Shown one piece after another: positions 40,501 through 52,500 of a stretch of 64,000 nt of DNA; the stretch's first letter is position 1, and each line of letters begins with the position of its first letter. The stretch spans positions 205,074 through 269,073 of the forward strand of contig CAJINV010000015.1 in NCBI GenBank assembly GCA_905178155.1, in the 5' to 3' direction. The notes below the pieces were generated by a model, which was not told where the DNA came from, ran no database searches, and saw nothing but the letters and a program-made list of their open reading frames with translations. The position numbers were made by a program, and so were the translations under genes. This stretch comes from Amoebophrya sp. A120 (Eukaryota > Sar > Dinophyceae > Syndiniales > Amoebophryaceae).

Positions 40501-43500
40501 AGATCCAACTCTTCCACGCCCAGACATATTTGCAACTGATATCCACTCAAAGCTGCCAATCAAGCTGCGCCCTATCTCGGTCTTCCTGACGTAGTTCAAA
40601 ACATACTTCCTGAACCCGTCCTCGTCAACAAAGTCAGCCAAAACCTCGCCGGCACACTTTTCGAATTTAGCTGGGTCGGCCATACATTTTTCGAGATTGT
40701 CCTGCTGCTTCCGGTAGAATTCACGGGCGTGAAAGAAGTCTTTCGCAGACGTGCTTGCCGACTGGAACTGCTGCTTCAAGTTTTGCACTGCAGCCCCTAC
40801 CTCCTGGAAAAAACCGGTGACATCCTGGATGATTTCGGTCCCGGCGGTCACTATGTTCCCCAAGGGGTTGCACTGCGACGTCACATCCTCCTCGTCATAC
40901 AAGCTTCCGTATGTTTGAGCAGAGGTGGTTTTTTTCTTCTGCTCTTCCCGTTTCCAGTTGTATTCGGGGTCAATCCAGAAAGCGTAGTTTCGCAGCTTCC
41001 GCTTGTCCATCTCGTGGATCCTTCGGGGTATCAAGTGCAAAAGTGTCTGGGTCTGGAAAGGTGTAAGCTCGTCATGCAGATTTTCCATGACCCATGAGGT
41101 CTGGAGTGCAGGACTTAGCATGACAGACTCTGCGAGGTCTCTGCCATGCCTATCCTGCATGCTAAACTCCCTTCCATCTTGGTCAAAAGTGGAAAGCTTT
41201 TGGCACTCATGCAACACAGATTTTTGCATGCTTCAGATTTACCATGACAAGTTGCAGCCACCTTCCAGACCCAGACATTTTTGCATTTGATACGGGGTTC
41301 CAACGCACCAATGAGTTCGATTTCGGGAATTTCGCCCTTGACCTTGTTATCTCCTGCGCTCTGGCTCCTGCATTCCAATTGCATGTCCGTCATAGACAAC
41401 AAATCGGCGAGACGGACGAATTCTCGTTCCAGCCCCGCTTCGAGTTTGGTTCTCTTTCGCGGTTTGTACATGTCATCGCCGTCATTTTGCACGATGTGCC
41501 AGAACGTGGCGTCTCTGGTTTCTTCCGGTAAACTGTCCGGGTCTTCATAGTCTTGCTCGTCTATGAGTGCAGGATATCCCACGAAAAAAGTGTTACAGTT
41601 ACACATTTGTAGTCAATTCAGCAACACAAATTTCTCTGCATGAGAGAGAAAACTTGTAATGCAGAAATCCTACGGGAAAACACTTATGAAACGAGGCTCC
41701 TATGCATATCCGGCATGACAGAGCTTGTCTGTCTTGCTTGGCCTGCAACACAGTGTGTAACTGTAACACTTTTTTCTTGCGATACAGGACTCGCGAAATC
41801 CACTGCGCCGAATCCGTCCTGATTTGTAATGGCCTCGACCATATCAAATGTAAAAATGTCTGGGTCTGGAAGAATGCAACTTGTGATGCTGCATTTGGAT
41901 TCCAGAAGAATGTGTATTGCATGAGTACCAAAAGGAATGCAATTTTTGCTACGCGGAGAGGGCATTTGTCCTGCGGAATAGGCACCAAGAAGCTCTCAAG
42001 AAATCTGTGATGCTAGGGCATGCATCACAGACATCAGGGCTCATGCAAAAGGTGCATGACAAGGGTCAGAATCTTCCAGACCTAGACACTTTTACAGTTG
42101 ATAGACCATGTTATTCTGCAGCTCTTCCTCCAGTTGGATATACGCTGCTTTCAATAAACCATTCCTCGAATGATTCATCCGCTGGGTGTTCTGAGCAGAC
42201 GACCCGTCTGCAGTGGTCCGCCCCGCATCCACATCGTCATCGATGTTTTGGAGCAGCCGCAACTTTGCGTACCGGTAAAAATCCTGATCGTTGACCGACG
42301 GGCGGTCAAGCAAGACGTTCTTTTGATTCGACAGAATCTGACTGCTCTTATTTCTACTCCTCCCATGTCTGTTCAAATTCATGCTCTTCGTCTCATCGGC
42401 CATGTGCTCCGTCACTTCCTTAAACATGTAGTCGGCAACAAGGTTCACTTGCTTCACGATCTCCGTTTGTCCCGTTTCTCCTGGCAGCTGCAACTCCGCC
42501 AATTTAGTTTCGATCGGAATGTGGTCGTGCAACTTGCCAGTGATGAACTCCGCAGCGTCCAATAACTCCACGTCCCGCACTGCTTCGGCACCGGTGGAAA
42601 TCTCGTTTTGTTTCTGTCGCTGCTGTTTCATCTTCGCTAGAACTTGTTTCTGAGTTCTAGAATGACCAGAAGCGGCAGAGGAAGAAGTTGTAGCCCCCGC
42701 GCCGGTCATCGTCTCTTCGTGGTAGTTATTTTCTTGGAATTCCTTCAGAATTTCCGGTAAGGAAGTCGGCTCCCGTGGCTTTCCCGGCTCATCTTTCCCG
42801 AATCGCTTTTCTTGCACTTTCTTGAACACGCAGTGAAGCCACTCAGCGGCGGCCACCCTCGCTGGTCCGTCGACCGGATTCTGCTGGAGGAAGATATGTT
42901 CTTGGCTCGTCGCACCTATCCTATGTAAAAACGTCCCCACCCCATAGTTGTATATGCAAATCAGCATGGTGAGCGTGAAGATGTCTCTCATGCGGAGCCC
43001 CATGAGAAGCGTTTGCTACAACTCTTGTTTCAGAATTTGTCATCCTCCAATCAGCATGATGCGCTAGGTCTGTGATGCTGCTGAACTACTAGCCAAACAG
43101 GATCACACTACGAGGCCGAACTTGTCATGCGCAACGGCCAAAGCTTGTTGATTTGTCTAGCAGATCTCCCATCTTGACTATGGGGTGGGGACGTTTTTCC
43201 TCTCAATAGCACCGGAGAAAAAGTCCGTGGAGAGGAACTGCTGGTGCTTGCCTTCTTTCATCAAACTCCTCCGTGTTATCAATTGCAAAAGTGTAGTCTG
43301 GGTCTGGAAGAATGCAAGATTTGTGCTGCAGGTTTTCCATGACCCATGAGGTCTGGAATGCGAGACCCGGCATGACAGATTCTTTGAGGTCTCTATGCCT
43401 GCCCTGCGTGAGAAGCTCCCTCTCAACTTGGTCAAAAGCGGACACCTTTTGGTACTCACGCAACACAGATTTTCGTTTCATTCAGATTCAGCATGACAAG

Positions 43501-46500
43501 TTCTAATCTTCCAGACCCAGACATTTTGACAGTTGATACGTGTCACGAAGTTGAACGCATCAGTCGTAATTTTGTCGACGCTGTGGTCCGTCGTCGTCCC
43601 CATTCCCGCCAGCGGATTTCTCGCGGCCAGCGAATTCCAGAACGTGGCCTGCCTCACCGCGAAGAAGCGGATAATCGTAGAGAGCAAGGCGTTCTTGCTG
43701 AAGGAGCTGGTATGCTGCTGTTGCGACCGGGTTTCGATCCAATATTTCGAGACCCGCAGCTCATCCACGGTAAACTTCTGCGCACTTTGCATGTCCGACT
43801 GCCGGCTGCGCTGATGTGCTCCTGCTTGCTGCGCTGCCGCGCGCTGTCTCTGCTGACTTGTAGGTGTGGAAGGCTGATGTGCAGCGGCGGCGGGGACACC
43901 GACAGCAGCTGTGGATGTTGTAGCAAACGAATTTGCTCCTGAAGCATTCTCTTCGACTTCCTATCGTAAGAAAAAACTGTTTCACTGTAAGGATTTTGCA
44001 AGTTTTGCATCACAAGTTTGCTCTGCATGACAGCGAAAATTTGCAATGCGCGATTTCCAAGGGAAAACACCGCTAAAAAGCCACTGTCTTGCATGTTTAG
44101 CAAGACAAACATTTCTGAGATACATTTTCTGCATTACAAGCTTACAGTGAAACAGATTTTTCTTGCGATACTTCCTCCCCGTTCTCCAACAGCACGTCCG
44201 GAAAGTTTTTCGCGTCGCAATATGCAAGAAAAAAAGTGTGTAAGTGTGACTCTGTCATGCAGAACATGCAACAGAGATACACCTGTCATGCCAGACAACC
44301 ATGAAGTCCTCTTTTCACTTGTGTATTCCCCTACAAACCACGCATGACAGGTTGTTTCTGTCATGTAGAGCAAATTTGTGATGCTGTCAGCCAGAGAGAG
44401 TTACACTAACACAGTTTTTTTCTCGGATACGCAGGTTTCCAATTTCAGTTCCAACAACCCCTCCTTGCTGTTGGATAATTGGAATTGCTGCACTAAGTTC
44501 AGCGTTTCCAGAAACACCGACTGCACGATGGGCTGCAAAACAGCAATCGTGGCGTCATGTTGCTCTTGCCCCACCCCTGCGTCCTGTGCCAATGAAGCCA
44601 CGTGCTTTCTGTAGAACTTTTCGAAATCATTGACCACGTTGGGCACGGCAGAAGGAGCTGTTGTTACTGCACCTACGGGCTATGGCGATGTCAATTATCT
44701 CAACAGAAACGTTCTCAAAAGTTTTTGGATAGCTACTTGAGATGCCTACTTATGTAGCTACTTTCTATGTGCTACAGTAGCTAGCTTGAGTGCATGCATT
44801 AGATAGATCAGCGAAATTATAGGTAAGGCCATGGTCCGCCAATCTGTTGCTTCCCGGACTCTTCGAAGGTTGGTTTGACCTCACAGAGGGCACCTCTGAG
44901 GGGTACCTCTGAGGGTACCTCCAGAGGGGTCGCCAAATAGGTGCGAGAAAGTTTCCCCGAGCCCCCAACGCTTTTTTCGCCATACCATCGGGAATTAACA
45001 ACGGTCTCAGACCATAAAAAAAAGCCTCAACTCCCTTCTTCCTCAGCCCTCCCAGAGGGTGCTCCCAGGGGGTCGAGCATCGGCCTCCGTGTTCATTAGT
45101 TTTCGGAGATCAAGTCCGGGAAGCAACAGATTGGCGGACCAGGAAGCTACCTACTTCACTGATCTAGCTAATGCATGCGCTTCAAATAGCTAGTTTAAGA
45201 CTAAGCGCGCCCATTTGTAAATGGTTAACTCAAGCACCTAGTTAAAAATTTTTGAGAATCTTTTTGTTGAGATAGTTGACATCGCCATACGGGCGACACG
45301 AGCTTGTTTCTCGGTCCTTCCCGTAAGCTAGTGGTCACAATAAGGCGGATCTCTTCGTGCCATAACATGGTTTCGGACTTTAACTCTTTGGGCAGCTGTG
45401 CGGTAACGAGCGACTTCAGGGACTGAAACGTCTCCGACTGCATGGACGCAGCACGTCTTTTCGCTCCTGGGGCTTCTGCTCCTGCATGTTGGTTGCCATT
45501 AGTAGTTGACGTTCCACCTGGCTGCCTGTTCGCGTTACGAGTTCCAATCGTGCCTGCGGTGCTTTTGTCAATGGAGCTGAGCATATCTCCGAACGCCGCA
45601 TTCACTTGTTCAAATGGGCCCTGAATCACCGTGGACTTGCGGACCTTCTCACTCTGCTGGTCAGACAGCGCCGCATCGGAAACCAAATAGCTGGGCTGCA
45701 GCAGCAGTCTTCGCTCCCGAGGCTCGTAGGAAGTCTTTTTGCCCCCAGAACTTTTCCGGCTGGACGTAACAGCTCTAGGTGCTGTACTATAGGCAACTAA
45801 CTGCCCAGTTGTACTCTGCCTGCTCGTACTACCATGCAGGATCTTTTCCGACGGCAGCCGATTCGCTAAGTTCAAGCTTTCCCGCGTCAAAATCAGTGCT
45901 TGCAACTTTCTCAAGGCCGCTTCGAAGCTCAGCATCTGCGACGCAACGGCGTTTTTCGAGGGCGCGCCGGATTTGCTCGTAGAGCTCACAATGGACTGCA
46001 AGATGTCTTCTCGTTCAAATTGCAGTTCTGGATCGTTCTCGTTCCACAGTTGCGATTCGAATTTCAGCAAGAAATCCAGGAGTTCCACAAAATTGGTCAT
46101 GCTGTTACCCCGTCCGATGACTTTCAAGGCCAGTTCCGGAAGCTGTTTGTTCGCCGTCTTGTACAAATTTGCTACGTGGTATGAGACTACACAACTCTCC
46201 CTTGCTTTCCCTCATTTGTAAGTAAGTAATGCAAAATACCAAATCCACCCGTTGCCTCTTGGCACTGTTTGCATGTCAAATTCTGGCAGCCCAAATTATA
46301 GCACGACACTCCTGTGCAGCACATTTGTCATGCAAAACCTGCATTCCTGCTGACACTTGTATTGCCGTTCTTCATGCTTCACAAATGAGGGGGACGAGGG
46401 GGAGTTGTGAACTTTCATACGTGGTCTTGCAGTTGCTTCGAAGTCAGACCGGCTTTCAGCTTCTTCGCCTTGTCCTCGAGAGCTTCCCGAGCTTTCTTGT

Positions 46501-49500
46501 CCCACGATCCCCCGACGGTGCGATCGGCTTTTTTTGGTCTCTGTGGCGAAAACGGGTTGGGTTGTTCCACCTCACCACTTCTTTGCGCTGGCACTCCTTT
46601 TTCCTCTGCATCGACCACTTTCGCCGCCCAGAGCTGCTTCTGGGCTTGTTTCAACTTCAGCGAAACGGTGCCGAAAATTTTCCGGATTTTCGTCAGCCGG
46701 TGCGTTAAAACGGCGAACCGCTGGAGTAGACTCGACGCGAGGGAAGTTTTCATAAACTGCAGATTGGTGATGCGGTGGACGACTTCGCTCGCAAGGAAAC
46801 TGTTCTTCGTTTGCATTTTCAAAATATTTGCTCCTCCGGGTCCCGGCGGGGTTGCTTCCTTGGACGCCGGTTTATTTTCAACCAAGACCTGCGGACTCAC
46901 GCCGTACACGATCGCTCTAGAAGTAGACGCTGCGGATCTTTGTTTCTGTCTGCCTCCTGTACCAGAGACAATTCCAAAAGCGATCTCCGCCTGTCTTCGG
47001 ATTTCCTCGTGGCGTAGCTTCGCGAGCCAGTCAGCCGGCATTGTCGTTGGGAAGGATTCTTGCTGGGTTCTTGTTGACACAGCTCCTGCGGCGGCCAACA
47101 ACATGTTGGTACTTCTTCTACCAAAGCCGTTCATTCTCGCCAAAACTTCCGCGTTGTTTCGCAGCAGATAAATCATTTCGGAAACCTCTTCCACAACTGA
47201 ATTTGCCGGCACCTCAATGCCGCTGCTCAGGACCAGCTCGTTGATCTTTTCCAAAACCGCCCGAAGAACCGTATTGATACCTTTCCGGCTCCTCTGTCCG
47301 TGCGAGGAAGATGAGCCAGTTGTACTTGATGAAATAAACGCAGCTTGCAATTGCTCAATCATGGGCGCCACCTCCGCGGCGCAGAGAGTGGCTTTCTTGC
47401 GCATGATCTTCGTCTGCTTCACGTGAGGCAAGACGATTGATAAGTGGCACTGGGCAACCAGTTCGGTGGAAAGAAAATCGAAGGCGTAGGCATCGAGGCA
47501 GGATGATTTGCTGTCAGCAGCAGAAGCAACTCGATCTTCATCTTCTCCTACCGGGCAATAGACTCTCCCCGGTGTTAAATCGCGGTGAGGAGTTAAGTGG
47601 TATGCCGCAACGAAATCCGGAATGGATTTTGCGATGCTGGTGGAGAAGTTGTTTACTAACGTCTGCAGCTCGTTGGCGGGAGATCTTCGAAAGCTTGATA
47701 TTTTTCTTGTCCTGGCTGAAGAGATGAAATCTGAGGCCACAAAACTACCCAAAAGATACGGCTTCAGAACCTCGACCAGTTCAAGATTGATGTTCAGCGC
47801 CGTCTATCAAATGCAAAAGTGTCTGGGTCTGGAAGATTGCAACTTGTCATGGTAAATCCGAAGCATGCAAAAATCTGTGTTGCATGAGTGCGAAAAGCTG
47901 TCCACTTTTGACCAAGTTGGTACGGAGTTTCTCATGCAGAATAAGCATGGCAGAGACCTCGCAGAGTCTGTCATGCTAAGTCCCGCATTCCAGACCTCAT
48001 GGGTCATGGAAAATCTGCATGACAAGTCTATACTCTTCCAGACCCAGACATTTTTGCTCTTGATACCGTCAGCTCGTCGTAGATGCCCTTTAGATTTTCG
48101 TTGGATCGAAACACGTATCAAGTGCAAAAGTGTCTAGGTCTGCAAAGTTTGAACCTGTATTGCGTGTTTCGCATTCCTAAAAAATCTGTGTTGCATACAT
48201 AAGCAGCAAATAAAGCACCACACTTTCGTCTTGCAAAAACGAAGTATGTAATGCGTCCTGCGTATGACAGAGCGGTTCAAAGTAAGATTTGTCACGCTGC
48301 ACTGCAGTTAGAGGCGCAGTCAGTCATTGCCATTCAGCATTACAAGTTTCCAGACCCAGACATTTTTGCATCTGATAACACGTAGTTATTGACCGCCTGC
48401 TTCAAATCGTTATTCTGCAGTACCTGGCCGGAGACAATGCGGAACCGCTTGCGTTGCTCCCGGCTTGGTGCTTCTACTTCATCCGTCGGGACGTCGAGCA
48501 GAACCTTCGAGACTTTCCTAGCCGCGTCTTGCGCCAGTTTTTGGTAATGCTCAACCGTTATGAAATGCAAAAATGTCTGGGTCTGGAAGATTCTGAGACT
48601 TGTCATGCACGTTTTGCATGGGCCATGATGTCTGTGATGCATGCCCTAGCATCACAGATTTTTTGAGAGCTTCGCGATGCCTATTCCGCATGACAAATGC
48701 CCTCTCCGCGTAGCCAAAATTGCATTCCCTTTGCTGCTTATGCAATACAGGTTTTTTTGGAATCCAGATGCAGCATCACAAGTTCGGATTCTTCCCAACC
48801 AAGACATTTTTACTTTTCATAACCGTATTTCTCTTCTCAACCGACGCGAGCGAGCCGGCTTTTTCCAACAAAGATTCGCACTTCTTCGGGTCGAAAAGTT
48901 CCGGATTCTTTTCGTCTTTTAGAGTCTTCGATGTTCTTCCAGTTGTACTAGCGGTCTTCTTGTTCACAAAGGAACTAGCCTGTTGGCCGCGAAGCAGTTG
49001 TTGTTCCGCATTTTGCAAGAGCTGCAGATACGCCTCCTCACTGTTTTCTCTCCCTTCCTTCGCCTTCAGCGCTTTGAGATCCCTACTAACCAAGTACGAG
49101 GCCGTAGACTCGTAGTTAAGCCTATTGCAGTGAAAAATGCCCCTATGCCCAAAATTGCAAAAATTTGTGATGCGAAGTATCCAAAAGAAAACTTTTTGTC
49201 ATGCATGAAAGGAGTATGAATCTTTCTGATGCAGAGTCTAGGCGTGTATCGCATCGCTTGCATGACAAGCGTCGCTCTTGCTGGGGTCTTTTACATTGTA
49301 GATTTTTGGTATTCACGACTGGAAACCTGTGAGGCTGATAGATGCAAGAGGGCGAGTGTTTCATTCGGAAAGGTTTGCAATACAAAAGCTCCCAAGTTCG
49401 GGGGTGGGGGCATTTTTCGTTGTAATAGAGGCAAAGGTTCGGAAGCCCAGCGAAACTCACGTCCGTGAAGGGCAAGGATCGCTTTAATGCGGCGAATTTC

Positions 49501-52500
49501 TCCACGCCACCGGTTTCCTGACTCGGTGTCAATAGCGGTTCAGTGGTCACGGTCGTACAGAGGTCGGCACTGGTGAGCTTCTGGGAAGGGTCGTTGAAGG
49601 TGGATAAGTATTCCAGAGCGTAGGCGGCAGTTGCGTCTTGTTGTGCAGCTTCAGCTGCATTTTCGGAAATGGTTTTGGAGGACGGCAATAGATTCACGTT
49701 CAAATTCTCATTCGTTTTCTCCAAAAATTCCTTCGGCTCCTGCACCCGAATCGCCGCTAGCGCCGGTTGCCGGATCGCATCAAAAGCGGTCTTTTTCAAC
49801 TCATCCACAAGCTCGTATGCCTGGCTTTCCAAAAGCTCGGGGCTGATCTCGCTCGAGGCTGCGTCTAGTCCCTCGTGGGAGCCGTAGGAAGTGTAAGAAC
49901 TACCTGGGCCGGAAGATGAATAATTGTGGCCCAGTACTTCCTCCTCACTCTCGCCCAAATCGAGAACTTTTGCAAAAACGTTCTCGATCTGCCATAGTTG
50001 CGCCGTTGACTTTGCACGGCCGTCCGCAGCCGCAACGAGGAGGTCCTCTTGCGAGGAAGATTCATCTGTGGGTCGTTCGTCCACTGTGAGAGGCTGAGAG
50101 AGAGCAGTACTTTGTTTCTGAATTTCGACAATAGCTTTGTCCGTCTCGGTGCGGAGTTGCGCTAGCTTTTCCAAATGAAACACCTTCTCTGCGTTCTTCG
50201 TCAGCGTCGAAGCAGGCACATGCCTAGAAGATGTCGATCCGGGGGAATGACCTTCTGCACTCGTCTCCAAGAACTTTACTTTACAGAGTTGCTGTGGGAG
50301 AATTTCATCGGTCAAAATGAAACTCCTGGCGATCTCGTGGTAGTGCGCGTCAATCCGATCCCACTTCTCCACAGCCTCCGTCCATGCATCGGCTTCGAAA
50401 TGAAACGCTGCGGGGGTGAAGGAGTCCGGGCCAGTTTGCTGCCCGAAAAGCACTTGCTCCTGCACTTTCTGTTCTCTTGCCCGCAGCCGCTTCAAGGCGG
50501 AGAGCACGTCCTCGTACACAAATCGCCCAAGTTTGGCCACAATGGCTTTTGCGTCGTCAAAAGTGACTTTCGCAGGAGCAGCTGGATCATCCGGTCCTCC
50601 CTGACCCGCACGAAAAATGCCGACGCTCGAGTCTCTGATGCTGACTGCCCAAGTAACAAAAAATGCGAAGACGACGCGCTTGGAGATAAAGGGCGGGGGG
50701 CTGTTTGGATTCACTGTCTCAGGTGCAATCGTGTTCTTCAGGAATTCCGCAAGTTCCTCCGTTGTTACCATCATCGCCCCCCGCTGCCGCTTCGTACTAG
50801 CCGTTTGGCTAGTAGAAGGCGCAGCACCTCCTCCTTCTTGCTGTGCGCCCGACATCGCGCCAACATCGGTAGTTCCTGTATCGGTCTCGCCTTGAATGGA
50901 CGTCTCTCGCGACGGTGGCGCGCTCATTTCCAAGTTGAGGAAAGCATGGACATTCTTTTCTCGAGCGGAGGTCAACAGCTCTGCAAGTATTCTTGCCTTT
51001 CCCGCGTAGCTCTCGTCCAAGGGTTGGCCCGAGAAGATTTCTTCCCTGGTACGTCCGAAGAGAGCTTGAGGTCCCATGACGACGGTGAAAGCATTCTTTA
51101 CAACGTCGTCTGTGCTAGTGCTTGACATCTCGCCAAGTTTTTCGTACGCCTTTTCGTACATGCTTGCCAGGTCCCGAAACAGAGAGTCAGCCCAAGCGAT
51201 CTCTTGTTGCAAGCCCAGCATTTTCTGCACAGCCACCTCGTGCGCAGCTTGGCCAACGATAGCCTCTACGCTGGTGCCCAGGTCCCGCGCCTGCTCATAC
51301 TGTCTCTTGCGTTCGTGCAACGCGCCGCCGAGCCTTTTCAATATCGGCGACAGCTTCGGGATCGGGTTCTCCACGTCGCGCAAGTTGTTCTGTTGGGTGT
51401 CGCGCTGCACCAGGCTACTTTCGGTAAAAGTACACCTGCTATCGATTTTCGCCACTGCCGCGTGCATGATCTTCTTGTCTTCATACGCAGCAGCTGCACC
51501 TCCGGCACGAAACTGCAAGTTGTCTCGTGCTGCCATCACTCCGCCAGCTTGATCTTTTTTTTTCGACGCGGCAGGCAACACCACCACTTTATCACCGACA
51601 TTGAAGTGCGTGAACTGCATTTCGGTGGCGATTACATCAACTGCAGCGTGGAGTTTCAAGACACTTGCCATCGCATTGTCGAAGAGACTTTCGTTTTCAC
51701 GAGGATCATCCTGCTGGTGCTGCCCTCCATCCTCGGCATTTATTGTCGTCACAGACTCCAACTTTTTAAGCGCCTCTTCGCACTCTTGCTCGGCGTTCTG
51801 TGCGGAGATTTGCAGCAGCTTAAACTTCTCGAGTTGTTCCTTCTTCTGCTGAGTCTCCAGATCTTGGTCGACATCGGAGTGATACAACCCGGCACTACTA
51901 GAAGCCCCCGTCAGTTCTACAGTTCCTTCCAGCGCGATCTTGTCGCCCTTAATCTGCAACATGCGTTTTTGCTCTTCCAGCGAGTCCACCGCATCTACAA
52001 TTGTCGCCGGCAGCGACAGCTGGCTCTCCGAAGAGTGCATCTTCGCGTAAATCGACGCGACAGGGAAGTAGTAGGAAGTACTAGTAGTTCCCGCTCCCGG
52101 CACAGCTTTGTCGTGAGCATGTTTTGTATTTCCCATAGCGAACAACTTCTGGTAGACGAGCTTCAAGATGTTCAGCACTAGTTGCGATGGGACTGTGCGA
52201 ATTCCGCTGTTGCTCGTCTCCCCGTTGCGAAGAAACCCGTTGCCGCCTCCGAAAATCGAAGAGGCTTTACTTGTCCCGAAGTGAAAGCGTTCCACTTCCT
52301 TCCGAACTTGGCGCGCGAACAGCTGATCTTCGTGGGAGACGAGTTGCCCCTGCGGGAGATAGTCCTCTTCGTCCTCGTCGGAAGAAGAGGAGAGCAACTC
52401 TCGGAGGTCGAGATCTCTATCAGAGGAGTGAGATCTACCATGCGGAAGCGGGTGCATGACACCGTGGTAAGCGGGGCTCGAACGACCACCGGAGTTCTGG

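Noticed and set aside
1246-48831. Recurring peptides such as MSGSGR, CLGLE and QTQTYLHLI at many ORF ends
   Set aside because: They are translations of IE-A TIRs read through in different frames, not conserved protein motifs.
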